Shown: in pieces, positions 47,828 through 60,272 of the stretch | Layout of the letters: each line of letters starts with the position of its first letter | Numbering within the stretch: the first letter of the stretch is position 1 | Assembly: GCA_963576475.1 (NCBI GenBank) | Contig: OY754964.1 | Span: forward strand, 446,001 to 510,000 | Origin: Molanna angustata | Taxonomy: Eukaryota > Arthropoda > Insecta > Trichoptera > Molannidae | Reading direction: 5' to 3' | Length of the DNA: 64,000 bases | Program-made: the position numbers and the translations under genes | The notes under the pieces: generated by a model | Told to the model about the DNA's origin: nothing | The model's input: only the letters and a program-made list of their open reading frames with translations | Database searches by the model: none

Positions 47828-50800
47828 TGTTAGTGTTTGTGTGTGTGTATGTGTGTGTGTGTGTGTTTGTCTCACGCCTTCTGAAAAACCAAGAGCATCT
47901 AAAAATCTAATTTATGTGCGAACGTGTACCTGTATACCTGATGCAGTGTCACGCTAAAAATAATGCGATAAAAATGCTGAATTTTAAAAATATTTCAATA
48001 ATTATTTTTTTCATACAAAATTTTCCAAGTCGTATCTGTCAAAAAAGTGTACATTTTGCACGCAAATATCTGTTAGTTTAAAAGTTAGAAGTACGTATTT
48101 ACACGAAGAAAATATATTTTCAAGTATAACTTAGCGTTTAAGTGAAAAACATGGTGAATATTTTGTATAATTATAATGTTTAACTTATTTTTAAAGTAAG
48201 CGTTTTGTACATAAACGCCGCCATTTTAATATCTTTTCATACAATATTTCATTTTCCTACCGAATGAATATGTTATTGAAAATAATAAACCTTTGAAATA
48301 AATGTAATTATGAAATAATAAAATGAAACACAAGACATTACAGCAAGTTTTAAGACATATATTGTAAAAGTCTGTTAATTATTAGTAAAGATATAGGCAT
48401 AATAAAATTGCATAATTTGTATGTAATATTTGATATTTTGGACAATTTTCGTTTTTGTGGCTTCGAACAAACCAATGTAGGTACCTACCTACATATCCAA
48501 AAAAATGTATCGAGCCCATTTGATAGTAATATTTTATATGTTCGATGGTTACTATGGTTACGGAAAGATTCTGATATTCAAATAAAATTTGTTATGAATC
48601 GAATTTATTTAGAACATTGTTGTAGGTAGGTACCTACCTAATACTATTTACTTACAAATCAACAATATACTGATTTCCTATAGGAAAATTATTTTATTTA
48701 TGTATGCTATGTGCTCCTAAACGGTTTGTCCGATTACAATGAAACTTTGGTGAATTGTCGAGCGTATGCCCGGGATGGTTTCTGGATTTAAACTTTTTTC
48801 TTATTCTTCTTCTTCTTCGTGTATTTGGTCATTTTACCTATGAAAGGGGAATATTCTGGGAAAAGAAGGTCCGACTGTCCCTCCATCTCTTCGCAGGTCT
48901 TCCAGGACGGTTTCTGGATTTAAACTTTTTTCTTCTTCTTCTTCATCGTGTATTTGGTCATTTTACATATGAAGTTGGAGTATTCTGGGAGAAGAAGATC
49001 CAACTGGCCTTCCATCTCTTCACAGGTCTTCCAGACGGGTTCTGCATATAAACTTTTTTCTTCTTTTTCTTCGTGGTGTATTTGGTCATCTTACCTATGA
49101 AGATGAACTATCCTGGGAGAAGAAGGTCCAATTTTCCTTCCATCTCTTCGCAGGTTTCTGGATTTTAACTTTCTTCTTCTTTTCTTCTTCTTCTTCGTCG
49201 TGTATTTGGTCATTTTACCTATGAAGTTGGTGTATCCTGGGAGAAGAAGGTCCAACTGTCCTTCCATCTCTTCGCAGGTTTCTGGATTTAAACTTTTTTC
49301 TTCTTCTTCTTCATCGTGTATTTGGTCATTTTACCTTTGAAGGTGGACTAACCTGGGAGAAGAAGGTCCAATTGTCCTTCCATCTCTTCGCAGGTTTCTG
49401 GATTTAAACTTTTTTCTTCTTCTTCTTCGTGTATTTTTGGTCATTTTACCTATGAAGTTGGAGAATCCTGGGAGAAGAAGGTCCAACTGTCCTTCCAACT
49501 CTTCGTAAGTCTTCCAAGACGATAAACTTTTTTCTTCTTCTACTTTTTCTTCTTCATCGTTCATTCGGTCATTTTACCTATGAAGGTGGACTATCCTGGG
49601 AGAAGAAGGTCCAATTTTCTAGCCATATCTTCGCAGGTATCTGGATTTAAACTTTTTTCTTCTTCTTCTCCGTGTATTTAGTCATTTTACCTTTGAAGGT
49701 GGAGTATCCTGGGGAAAGAAGGTCCTTTCATCTCTTCGCGGTTCTTCCAGGATGGTTTCTGGATTTAAACTTTTCTTAACCGACTGAAGGGACGGGATGT
49801 AATGAAGGGAAGGGATGCACTAAAGGGCCTGAAGGGACGGGAGGTATAAAAGGGCCTGAAGGGACGGGAGGTACTGCAGGGCCTGATTGGAAGGGACGTA
49901 ATGATGGATTGAAGGGACGGGAGGTACTGAAGGGCCTGAAGGGACGGGAGGTACTGATGGGCCTGAAGGGACGGGAGGTTCTGAAGGACCTGAAGGGACG
50001 GGAGGTTCTGAAGGGTCTGAAACGACGTTTCATGGAGTCTAATTCTTTTTCTTCTTAATTTTATGTAGACCTTACAGTTTTTACACAAACTATTTCCTTT
50101 AGTTTTTTTCTTCGTTTTCTTATTTTATGTAGAACTTTGGTGAATTTTATACAAACTATTTCCTATAGATTAATCTTCTTCTTCTTTTCTTCTTTTATGA
50201 AGACCTTTTGGTCAGTTTTTATACAATCTATTTCCAATAGTCTAATTCTTCTATTTTATGGATTTTTACTTATTTTATGTAGACCATTGGGATAGTTTTT
50301 TATACAAACTATTTCTTATAGTCTTATACTTATTTTTCTCTTTTTTATTTAGACTTTTGGGTTAGTTTTAAGTCTAATAGTCTATTGTGCAGAAATATTA
50401 TTAACGATATGCACACTTCATGAAAATACATATGTAAAAATTAATGGGATGTGGGATGTCTTTTCAATACTTTTGTTTAATCAAATTTAAACCATTTATA
50501 TCATCCTATTTTGAATAATTTTCAACACCTAATATTTAAAGAATGGGGGTTGTGGCCATTACTGAACTCTTCACAACGTTTATATTCTAATTAAAAACTA
50601 TTTACCATAGTTTAAGTCTTCTTCTTCTTCGTCAATGTAGACTTTTGTGTCAATTTAAAGTCTATCAGTCTAATTGTGCAAAAATATAATGCACACTTGA
50701 TGAAAAAATATAAAAACGAATGGGATGTGACCAACACTAGATCTTTTCAGTACATTATTTAATCAAATTTTAACCACATTCCAACATCCAAAAATACTAA

Positions 50801-51162
50801 ATTTTCAATAGGTACATATTGCAGTTTGTTTTCGATGATAATATATAAAAATGGGGGTTGTGGCCAAACCAATCTCTTTACAACGTTGATAAACAGTCAT
50901 ATTTAAAACCATTTCGCATAGTCCATGCGTGCAGAAATTGTAGGTATATTACTTATACTTCATTCACACTTTATAGCTATATATAAAAAAGAATGGGTTG
51001 TGGCCATCACTTGAACATTTTACAATGCTTAAACTCAATCAAATTTCAAACCACTTTTCATAGTCCGATATTGCAAAATAATTGGGTGACAATATTATAA
51101 AAACGATTGCTTTTTCTTTCACAATTTTACATTCTTGGCCAACGGCGGGACATAAAAGCTAG
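47828..51162 (+). mobile_element. Composite repeat element C, copy 2
   Basis: Collinear with 30910-34457 from TGTTAGTGTTTGTG to AAAGCTAG. Differences: the GT tract is ~40 bp here, the ~120-bp TTC-rich array has ~8 units (48773-49760), and the minisatellite (49785-50030) is somewhat longer, while part of the downstream ~75-bp array is shorter. No coding sequence. The element lies 78 bp from Helitron A copy 3. Confidence 0.75.
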
Positions 51163-53434
51163 TTAATAATATTATTATTTTTAAACACTTTCAATTAATT
51201 ATTTGTTCTAAGATATTTATTTATTTCGAAGTATTTCATAAACTTGTAAAGGTATGTTTGTTTACAGTTGAATATTTTAATTTATCACTGATACAATACA
51301 TCTTACGATGAAAACAGATGTACCTAAGTAAAATATTCAGCAAGTAAAAGAAGGACTGTTGAATGTTCAGTTGCTGCAATGTTCAAGTTCAAAAGAATTA
51401 ACGGGATTTATTTACGTTTACTAATCGCATCATTCTATCCAATTGCACAGAGTAATGGATCAAAAGCACGTAAATATACTTCGCGTTGATGATACAAAGG
51501 GATGCTGTACCACAAGTAGAGCATTTAGATGGGTCGGGTCCTGGGTGTAACAGGCGAATGTTAAAAATACTGCACGGTGCGAGGGTGAACGTTAAACGAG
51601 CGTAACCAACCAAATCTATTGCGTTCTGTATCGAATATCTCTACAAATAGAATACAACCTTCCCCGTAATTACTAGAAATAGAAACACATGCAACCAACC
51701 TAGTGTCAACTCATACACATTACACATGATATGCTTAGTCAGTAATTAGTTTTGTTGGCTTGACAACTTCTAGAGGTATTTAGCCTTCATAATGAATTTT
51801 GTCGCGTTAGACATTGCGTAATTTTACGTCCAACTTATTCAAACAAAACATTTTTCCTAAGTATGTAGCTACGAGTCTTACAGATTACACCTAATATTAG
51901 TTCTGCTTAATCGATAAACCCGACATTTCGTCGTTCGCATCTCAAAATGACTCGCGTCGGTAGTAATAAAGAAGTGTTTTCCAAGATTATGTTCTTCCCA
52001 GTTACAGAGTATGGTATTAAATCATTTTACGGGCATTAATGCTTGATTGTTTGCTCAACGAAACAAGGTAGTTGGGAATGATTTACTGAAGGTTCCTTTG
52101 ATATCTATACCTTGAGTTTTGTGTTTACAGGAGTAACAACCCAATTAATGAACCTGTGTACACGTAACTTTAACACTTTGCAGACACGACACCAAGCTTA
52201 TAGAGAAAAGTAAAACGCAGTTTAGTAAAGTGATTCAATGTTCGATGGAAGGAATTTTATCGTCAGTAATTTTAAGAACATTACCTACATACATAATATA
52301 TTATATTTAATTTTATTGTGATGATAACACAAAACTAAACTGACGGAGATCTTGTCAAGCTCACCTATTACTGGGTTAAATAAACTAGAACATAACTAGT
52401 TAGAAAAATATCCAAACAGACTTGTTATTAAAGCTTCGTAGCAAAGACATGTCCACACGTACTACAAAGTCTAAATTTCCTATATATCCAAATAAATTCC
52501 CTCGGCAGCGTAGTAGATTTGTTGCCAGAATGTTTACACTGAGAGCCCAATTAATTTTCAAAGAATTTGTTCTGAAGTTTGATTTTGGTTATTAACAACC
52601 AGCATTAGTACCTACTTATTTAGTCGAATCTAAACGCAGTTCAGAACAAAAATAATATTTTTTGTTAGATAAAGGAACTGGGCAATGGTCAACCAAATAA
52701 ATATAAGTTATTGAACGCCATTAAAGATTAGGCGCCGCCATGTCATAAAACAGATTGTAGACAAAATTCCAAAAACAACAAACAACTTGGCGGAAAATAA
52801 TAAAATACAAGATAGGCACCTTCATATTACATTCTTACTTAAATACTACACACCCTCCCCTACCCCACCATTGTATGTCACATAAATATTGTTTGTAGAT
52901 TGAAACAATAAAACTTGAATGGCTTCATTCGTTACCTACAGTTATCGCTTCTTCATTTAGATTTCTCGGAAGAAACGTCTCTTATTACCAATTCAAAACA
53001 GAAAAGGTAGGTATTCCACATAATTTATTTACGTTGAATCTTTTCGGAGATAAGGAATGATATTCCTGCAGACTGAAAGACTCGGTTAGTTGTTTGGACA
53101 ATATCTTATTGTAGATTTATTAGCCATCGACCAGTTGAGGTTTTGTTAATAATTGTTTCAGCCTGGGATTGGTAATGATTACATTTATCTGAATCATTTC
53201 TAGAATAATGGTCTTCGTTACCAATTTTACTCCGTACTATTTATGTTACATATATATGTTTCTTTATTGGTTTCTGTGATATACTGTACTATGTTGGCTC
53301 AGTCCGTTCTTCTTAAGAAGTTGGTGCTCTGTGAACTGAACTATCCGGATACACAAGGCTTACTGAGAATCCTTCGATATACTTTTTCTAAAAACATTCC
53401 GATACAGTTTTTGTTGTATTGGTTTTATCTTTTT
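51163..53434. other. Non-coding DNA
   Basis: No repeat or gene was recognised. The region is among the least repeat-laden of the window and may be ancestral intron. Confidence 0.5.
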
Positions 53435-53770
53435 CTTCTTCTTCAGCCTATATCCGTCCATTCCTGATCGAAGGCATTCTCCATTTGTCCTGTTCAGTCT
53501 GTATCCAGGACGCGCCGGCATATCGTTGTATATTATCCCTCCACTAAGCTACGGTCGCCCCACACCTTTATCGTACGAAATCAGCACTCTCTTTGCCCAC
53601 TTATCGTCCGAACTTCTGGCTACGTGTCTCGCCCATATCCATTTCAGAGGCGACATACTGTGGATTTCATCAGTTGTTTTTATCTCTTAGTGACAAGTCC
53701 AGCATAGTTCTATCTACAACTCTTTAAATGACTCGCAGTTTCTCGGTACTTTATCTTTTATCTTTGATTA
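53435..53770 (-). pseudogene. LINE ORF2 C-terminal remnant
   Basis: The minus strand gives EKLRVI, then ERT-like TMLDLSLRDK, then SPLKWIWARHVARSSDDKWA, then KRVLISYDKGVGRP, and a GAATGGACGGATATAGGCTG end with a GAAGAAGAAAAA tail. The LKW-WA-H-AR--D-KW-KRV pattern is characteristic of the tail of a widespread insect endonuclease-reverse transcriptase family. Stops and shifts show decay. Confidence 0.75.
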
Positions 53771-55179
53771 CAGTCAAAGTACATATGACGACAACTCATT
53801 GTTATATTGCTGAAAACCAGCTGCACCCATTTGTTGTAAAAACATTTACAACATTTATTTTGTTATTTTAAAATATTTACAACAAATAAATTACTATTGG
53901 TTTATATCATACACGAACCAGACGCTTCTCGAATTATTTTTTAACACAGCAGCCCAACTGTAAATCGATCTTCATAATTCTGTTTTTCCACCTTCTTACC
54001 ACCAGGGTATTTTTAAGATCCGAATTCATATTTCCTTGGGCAGATTGCAAATCCTCCCCAACGCTACGTATGGACCCAAATCCTAAAAGCTGATGTCCCC
54101 TACTTAGCAAAGTTAAAAAATGCCAAAAATATGAACTTTTTTACATTTTTTTTTGCTTTAGACGTTGAAGGCTTTTCTTTTGTTCCCTTTTCAAATGTAC
54201 TATAAAAATTTAATCATATAAATAAAATAAAAACTTAACTTGTATTCGCTTCGATAATTTCACTTTCGAGTCACTTTTCAAAATAAAATTAGTCGCATTT
54301 ACTTACTATTTTGAACTGCTGACATCTTACCATGCCTGAATCTATGAATGTTTTTTTTAGTGGCGGTCTGAGTGAAGATAAATTCGTACAAATTAAATGA
54401 ATATTCATATTGTTTGGTCAGATTACCTACAGAATAGTACATAGGTTGGATTAAAAGAATAGTGAAATATTGTAAGCGCTGGACATAAATAATGCATCAT
54501 CTGGTGGAAGGGTGTGGACGAGGGAGGGAGGAGAGTAATATCCCCCACCCCCTCCCTCTCCCTCATCCCGAGGGGACGTCAGAGCTATACAATTCAAATT
54601 TGTTTGGAAAATGAAATAAAACGTATCGCCAGAGAAATCTCTGTGTCCCGCCTCCATAGGCCGGATCTCTAATAGGTACATCCTGTCCTTACTTCTATAT
54701 TTCTCTCATACCCAATCTCTGAACACTCACAAAATTATACTCCGTTTCATACAAAAGCATCTATTTATTCATTTATTTTAAATTTTGAACACTTTCTTGC
54801 ACCCCGAAAATGTGGTGAATATATTACCAGATCGCAAATCTTGTAATCACATCGGTCTGGAAACTCTAACCCTAACCGGTGTAATTAATTTCAATGACGC
54901 GTTATTGTGTTAATTATCATTGCTGCTATATTAAACCATAACACATGTAATCTATTACTTGGACAATTCAGTATATAAGTATACTCGTAGCTACGGTCGC
55001 AGTTATAAAACAATTAGAAGTGATGCTAAATACTTAATGAAACAGTATAATCCAGCTACGAAGGTAGAAATAAGAAGAATATTTCATGTAAAGAAGGCAA
55101 TTAATAATGATCAAATAATGTAATATGGCTGTCAAGAACAATGAGAAAAACTTATTTTTCTTGTTCTTTTATATAGGCC
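53771..55179. other. Non-coding DNA
   Basis: A purine-rich run followed by a pyrimidine-rich run (GAGGGAGGGAGGAG and CCCCACCCCCTCCCTC, ~54519-54563) could form a long imperfect stem. No gene. Confidence 0.5.
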
Positions 55180-55470
55180 TGCTCTTACTGCGAAGTGGAC
55201 TCCCAGATATCTCTCCATATTTTAGACGGTATACCGCGAGGTAGTAAGGATGATTGTGTAGCACAATATGAGGAATTCTGGTGCTAGGAAGACTGGTATG
55301 ATTATCTTTTGGACGTGATCATACCAGTCCCTCATATATTTCCCTTATTCTGGTGTTCTCACTCGGTCTCTCGAGGTTTTTTTCTGATATCATTCTCAGT
55401 GTCCTCATTTCAAGTCCTCGGTATTTGTTTACCTCTGACTGTCTGCCGTGCATGAGAAAAAACAAGCCTT
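55180..55470 (-). pseudogene. LINE ORF2 C-terminal remnant
   Basis: The minus strand reads EVNKYRGLEMRTLRMISEKN, then RIREIYE, consistent with the EMR-LR-I-------R---IR--Y block near the end of insect LINE ORF2. The remainder is frame-broken. Confidence 0.55.
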
Positions 55471-56331
55471 AAAGATTATTCTACGTCAAAGGAGTGTATT
55501 TCATCTACTAGAATGTTATAAACAAGATTCACTTTTTCTACCGGTTCCACTAAAGAACATGGCATGATGAAGAGCATTTATGTTCACCTATATATTTTCA
55601 CATTTTTAACAATATTTTTGCGTTTTAAAAAGTCCCATTTCTTGTTGTTTATTTTTACATTTCCTGTCTTCATATAAAAATGCGAATCTTTTCCGAGTTT
55701 CGTAGAACAATGGGTTTTTGTTTTGAGCGGGTTGAAGGATTACAATTGAACCCTTGAACCCTCCTTCATTATACAGACACAACACACTCTCTCTCTCTCT
55801 CTGTCTCACTCACTCTCCAAGTGAAGGTCTATTGGATACACAAATAAGTACTAATTATTGAGATCCGCTACCCTCGGACGTCCTCGGCTCGGATGGTATG
55901 TTAAAAAAGATAATTACTTGTTGTAAAACACGTTAAGATTATAAGTAGGTACATCGCACTTTAAACGCCCTGCCCACCCCTGCCGTGCTCTGCCCTTCCT
56001 TGTTCCAAAGCCCCTCCTCCCCTATATCTACAGGAATTTTCGGCGTAAAATTGTACCTACAATGTTGAGTAGAGATTAAAAAGAAAATTAAAACGGAAAT
56101 CTTTGGATAAACAGTTATCTACGGAGGGCCAGAAATCTTTATGAAAACAGTCATTATCTGGAGAGAGTTTGTTTTAATCTGTTATTAGATACAATAGCCA
56201 TAATATATAATTATTAAATTCGTTTTTAAGTTAACTTTGGTATGTTCCGAGTTATTGAAAAATATGTATAAAAGTTTTTGTATTTGCATTTGGACAATTA
56301 ACCAATAGAATAGGTCACAACTTTTAAATAC
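55471..56331. other. Non-coding DNA
   Basis: A CT microsatellite lies at ~55788-55802. No gene. Confidence 0.5.
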
Positions 56332-58128
56332 CTACATACATACATACATACATACCATCACGCCATGTCCCTCGCGGGGTAGGCAGAGAGAACAGAACGC
56401 CACACTATTCTATCTTGACATACATTCACCGCCTCGTCAACATTCATGCTACGTCTCATGCATGTTCTTCTATTGTTCAGACTTCTAACATTTCCTTCTT
56501 TCAGAATATCATTCACATGGTCGTGCTATCCTTTTCTTGGGCGCCCCCGACCTCTTTTTCCATTCCTGTCAGCCTTATATATTTTTTTCGTCAAGCGTTC
56601 TTCATTCATTCTTTCCACGTGACCAAACCATCTAAGTGTGTTAACTTTCATTCTAGTTACTACATCTTTCTTCATCTTACATTCTTTCCTAGTGACCTCA
56701 TTTCTAACTCTATCATACATCGTTCTATTACAAATTCTTCTTAACGATCTCATTTCCACTGCATTTATTCTACATTCATGCGACTTCTGCCATGTCCAGG
56801 TTTCACTTGCATACATCAAGGTTGGCACTACAATTGCGTTATGAATGGCAACTTTAGCTTCCTTTGATACGTTACGATCATTCATAACTGGTTTAAGTGC
56901 TCCATTCACTCTGTTTCCTGCCATAACTCTTCTTTCAATATCCTTATCAGGCCGTCCATTCCGTTGGAACATGCTTCCCAGATAAAAATATTCGTCGACT
57001 TGTTCAAGCCATTCATTCTGTACTTTTATTTGACACGATGTTCTGCTTTCACACTTTTCAAAGACCATTACCTTTGATTTGCTAGCATTCATCCTCAGTC
57101 CGTACTCTATGCATCCTTCATATACCATGCTTACTAGATACTGTAACTTTTCCACGCTTTCTGCTAACAGGACTTTATCGTCTGCATACATCAAATCACG
57201 CACTGTTACAGTACTCAGTTTCAGACCCTTATTTTCATCCCTTAGGGCTCTTATGCAGAAATCAATGTACAGATTGAAGAGCCATGGTGACAACACGCAC
57301 CCCTGTCTTACGCCACTATTTATAGAGAACCACGACGATACTGTATCGTTGACACGAACACATGCCTCGCTATTCTCATACAATGACGCGATTGCGCGTA
57401 TCAGCTTGCTCTTCACTCCGTACACTGACAATATATCCCATAGTTTTTCTCTGTTGACTTTATCATAGGCCTTTTCAAGGTCTATAAAAGCACAAAAAAG
57501 CTTCTGGTTTTTATCCAGGACCTTTTCTGTAACCATACGCAGAGAAAAAATTTGGTCTATACATCCTCTGCCGCCCACAAACGCTCCTTGGACATCCCAT
57601 ATCTTGCTTTCTGTAACCTTTCGTACTCTTTGATCCAAAATTCTTGCATACATCTTACCAACTGAGCTTAGCAAACTTATGGTTCTATAGTTTTTGCAGT
57701 CAAGCTTCGATCCTTTACCTTTGTACAAGGGGACCACGACTGCATTTCTCCAGTCTGAAGGAGTGCGTCCTGCTTCCCAACATTTGTTGAAAAGAGAGTG
57801 ACACCACTCCAACATCTGATCGCAGCCATACTTTATAAGTTCAGCTAATACACTGTCATACACAGCAGCTTTTCCCGCTTTCGTGTGTTTAACTGCTTCA
57901 AACACTTCGTCTTTCGTAATTTCATCTTTTTCATCTTCGTATACTTGCCATGCTCTCTGATTCATGCCACCACTCAAACCGCAATCATACAGCTCCTTGA
58001 AGTATTCTTTCCATCGTTCTTTTACGCCATCTTCATCCATAATTAATTTTCCATCTTTATCATTTATACCTTGCGATACTTTGACACTTCCATTTTTTCT
58101 TTTCGCCACGCCTTTCCAGATATCTAAA
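56332..58128 (-). mobile_element. 5'-truncated LINE with RT domain and (TATG)n tail
   Basis: The minus-strand element comprises the reverse transcriptase reading frame, a 56-codon in-frame continuation beyond its stop, and a TATG-repeat tail (56332-56357). The apurinic endonuclease domain expected at the N-terminus is missing. Truncated relatives lie at 20.0, 20.2, 28.6, 38.5 and 39.6 kb. Short repeats instead of poly(A) at the end recall RTE-type LINEs, but clade assignment is only inferred. Confidence 0.85.
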
Positions 58129-58205
58129 GAACAAAAGAGATCTAAAGAGATATCTAAAGAACAGACTAATAAAGCTGCAGTTATCTCAGGATGCATGAGG
58201 GACAC
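56526..58205 (-). CDS. LINE reverse transcriptase, 5'-truncated ORF2 (559 codons)
   Basis: Reverse transcriptase of a non-LTR retrotransposon, which would copy LINE RNA at a nicked target. Homology begins at about residue 31 (KGVAKRKNGSVK); the first 30 residues come from the neighbouring element, so the apparent Met is not the native start. Visible motifs are AFIDLEKAYD (239-248, motif A), SGVRQGCVLSPWLF (297-310, motif B) and YADD (340-343, motif C), so the catalytic Asp residues are intact. The C-terminus has ETW (468-470), MRSLRRIC (485-492) and LRWFGHVERM (524-533). The frame stops at TAG (56526-56528) where intact relatives have Trp, and homologous coding continues in frame for 56 codons to TGA 56358-56360 (WRSVLSAYPARDMA). 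No endonuclease domain is present, so it is unlikely to be autonomous. Confidence 0.85.
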   Translation of the reverse strand: MSLMHPEITAALLVCSLDISLDLFCSLDIWKGVAKRKNGSVKVSQGINDKDGKLIMDEDGVKERWKEYFKELYDCGLSGGMNQRAWQVYEDEKDEITKDEVFEAVKHTKAGKAAVYDSVLAELIKYGCDQMLEWCHSLFNKCWEAGRTPSDWRNAVVVPLYKGKGSKLDCKNYRTISLLSSVGKMYARILDQRVRKVTESKIWDVQGAFVGGRGCIDQIFSLRMVTEKVLDKNQKLFCAFIDLEKAYDKVNREKLWDILSVYGVKSKLIRAIASLYENSEACVRVNDTVSSWFSINSGVRQGCVLSPWLFNLYIDFCIRALRDENKGLKLSTVTVRDLMYADDKVLLAESVEKLQYLVSMVYEGCIEYGLRMNASKSKVMVFEKCESRTSCQIKVQNEWLEQVDEYFYLGSMFQRNGRPDKDIERRVMAGNRVNGALKPVMNDRNVSKEAKVAIHNAIVVPTLMYASETWTWQKSHECRINAVEMRSLRRICNRTMYDRVRNEVTRKECKMKKDVVTRMKVNTLRWFGHVERMNEERLTKKIYKADRNGKRGRGRPRKG

Positions 58206-58660
58206 TGTTTATAGTGATGCATGAGGGAACATATGCTAGTTGAGAGTAAGGTCCGAATATAAAAAACCTGCATCAGATACTTATGGAGTTGAAGTAAGGG
58301 CAGACACGGTGAGAACAAAACAGCTACACACGACAATAGAGATTAAAACACTAAGACCTATCTTAGGCAGAACCCTCCGAGACAGAATCCCCGATGAGGA
58401 GATCCGCAGAACCTGCAATGTGGAGGATATTGTAAGGTGGAGCAGGCAAAGAAGACGATTCTGGAGAGATCATGTTGAGAGGATGAATCCAGAAAGGCTG
58501 CCAAAGAATGTAATGCGTGAGATACCAGAGAGACGCCGACCACCGGGAAGACCATCAAAGAGATGGAGGGAGAGCTGGACATCCTCGTCCCAGGACCTGT
58601 AAAACAGATCATAGATCTACAAAAAGAGGAAGAAGAAGATTTGGACAATTTGTGATATTA
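58129..58660 (+). pseudogene. LINE ORF2 C-terminus of a second family, head-to-head with the first
   Basis: The plus strand gives NKAAVISGCMRDTVYSDA, then (frame-shifted) TYGVEVRADTVRTKQLHTTI, then IKTLRPILGRTLRDRIPDEE, then VRWSRQRRRFWRDHVERMNP, and PPGRPSKRWRESWTSSSQDL before the stop at 58600-58602. This is the known C-terminal signature YGVEVRADT...LR-I-G--LRDR...VRW---RRR-WRDHV-RM...RPPGRPPKRW--SWTSTSQ of an insect endonuclease-reverse transcriptase family. The RT core is absent. The junction with the minus-strand LINE lies at ~58128. Confidence 0.8.
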
Positions 58661-59559
58661 TGAATTTTCCGATATATTAAAAGTTTTAACTTGGGTGCAT
58701 TGATGAAATTATGAAATAAGAGTTGAAAAGTCATTATTGCGTAGAAACTAAGTATGTAAATAATCAAGAGAACTTAGTATTAGTTGATAAATCTTATTCA
58801 AAGGATTATGTTAAATCTTTCTTGTTTTGAGTTACAATCTTATGATTGGTTTTCACCAAGCACTACACATGTCTGATGTCCCGGCCATGCACCAGCCTCT
58901 TCATCTCTTGGTAGCTGCTACAGCGCACGTCACTGATCACCTGGTCCATATAACTGTCAATTCCAACATTCTTTATTAAATGATATTTAGCTTATTTCTA
59001 AAATTGTTAACAAATCGACACATTGTACCTACTATAACTATTATCACATTGATTACAGAAAAGGATCTAATAAGAAATCACGAAATATTTTCATAAATTT
59101 TCCAAGTTTTTTCCAAATATATGATTATATGTTCATATATGTACAATATTATTTTAGTCAAGTTTGATGGTAGTCCTGTCTAACCCGAGATGTGAGAAAT
59201 TGCTTCAAGAAAGTGGGCGGAACGACGTTAAGCGATTCGACCCCGATCCAGCGATAAGTTAGTATTGTCCCATCCTATGTTACACATATTGTTCCTCTGA
59301 TCCGACCCTAGTGTGTAACCCATTTCAAACTGACCGCACCAATTCGCGAAAGTAAAAAGGTCGTGCAAATCCGTGATGAATGTTGTCAAATTTAGGAATC
59401 AAATGACCCGATTATATTTTATAAATCACTCACGTATCGGCAGCGTCTGTCAGACTCAAGCTAGAACTAAATCGACGTTTTTTTTTATTTCGCGCATCAT
59501 TAGTGTCTATCTTAATTTATTACTGTCCTATTTGTTCATATGAAATGTTTGATATCAGT
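58661..59559. other. Non-coding DNA with a LINE-like scrap
   Basis: At ~58862-58948 the minus strand reads MDQVISDVRCSSYQEMKRLV, then HGRDIRHV and a stop. This may be another LINE tail (compare SSY--LKR-A-DR--WR) but is too short to be sure. The segment 59180-59360 is GC-richer and unidentified. Confidence 0.4.
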
Positions 59560-59670
59560 CCTTGTGTTGTCCGACGAGCAGCCGTTTCGGGGATGAACAG
59601 GACTTTAAGTCCTGTACAGTTCCCAATGGAGTAAGGTAGGTGACTGCGAAATCCTCTAATGTCCCATTTG
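59560..59670 (+). repeat. Dispersed repeat shared with 40.1 kb
   Basis: Shares GAGCAGCCG-T-CGGGGATGA and GACTGCGAAATCCTCT with 40110-40230; the spacing is similar and the orientation the same. Confidence 0.7.
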
Positions 59671-59929
59671 TTTTAGTCGACAGTTTTCTTGTGAGAAAAT
59701 AATCACGGTCTAGATTTGATGTTTTGGTTTAAGATGTTGACTGCACAATATTTATGCACAAATTTGGTAGTAACCTTAAAATCAAATCCCACGTTTTCTG
59801 AAAATTAAACCATTATTTTAAGAAATCTTGTGATATTGTAGGAACTATTTCAAAAAATATTTGAAAAAATCAAATTACATTCTTCAGACGATAGCAAAGG
59901 CGAGATTAGTACAATTGAAATTGTGTTGA

Positions 59930-60137
59930 ATTTTTTAAAATGTACCAACTGATGCAGTGTTTCCTCCATGATAATGTAATGTATGGCATGTCATGTGTCG
60001 GTCAAACGTGTAGATCCTTGATAATAAGAAAGTTACCTCAAAGTTCGCGTATTTTGAACGACAATAATAATAGCTTTGGTCCACAAACCGGCATATATCT
60101 ATTTAGATACATTAAAACAGGAAAAATCAATTATTAA
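59930..60137 (+). pseudogene. Probable Penelope-like GIY-YIG endonuclease remnant
   Basis: The frame from 59940 includes VMYGMSCVGQTCRSLIIRKL, then RILNDNNNSFGPQTG and KTGKINY. This is consistent with the (V)YG-S-VGQT-RSL--R--EH core of the GIY-YIG domain that follows the RT in Penelope-like elements; the expected E-H is changed to P-Q. The hairpin terminus at 60273-60422 lies 135 bp downstream, as expected for the end of such an element. The RT half is absent here; a different RT remnant lies at 15.6 kb. The assignment rests on a short motif and could be wrong. Confidence 0.5.
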
Positions 60138-60272
60138 TTCCTTACATGTATAAATAGATAAACTTAAATCCTTTAATTAATATAGCCATATCTTACATAA
60201 AACAGTTAATGTGGGGCTTGCCCTATGAGTGCTCTTAATATAAATAAATTAAACATTATTAGTTGATATTTT

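Noticed and set aside
58240..58602. Host protein-coding gene
   Set aside because: The sequence matches the C-terminal pattern of an insect LINE reverse transcriptase and is frame-broken upstream.
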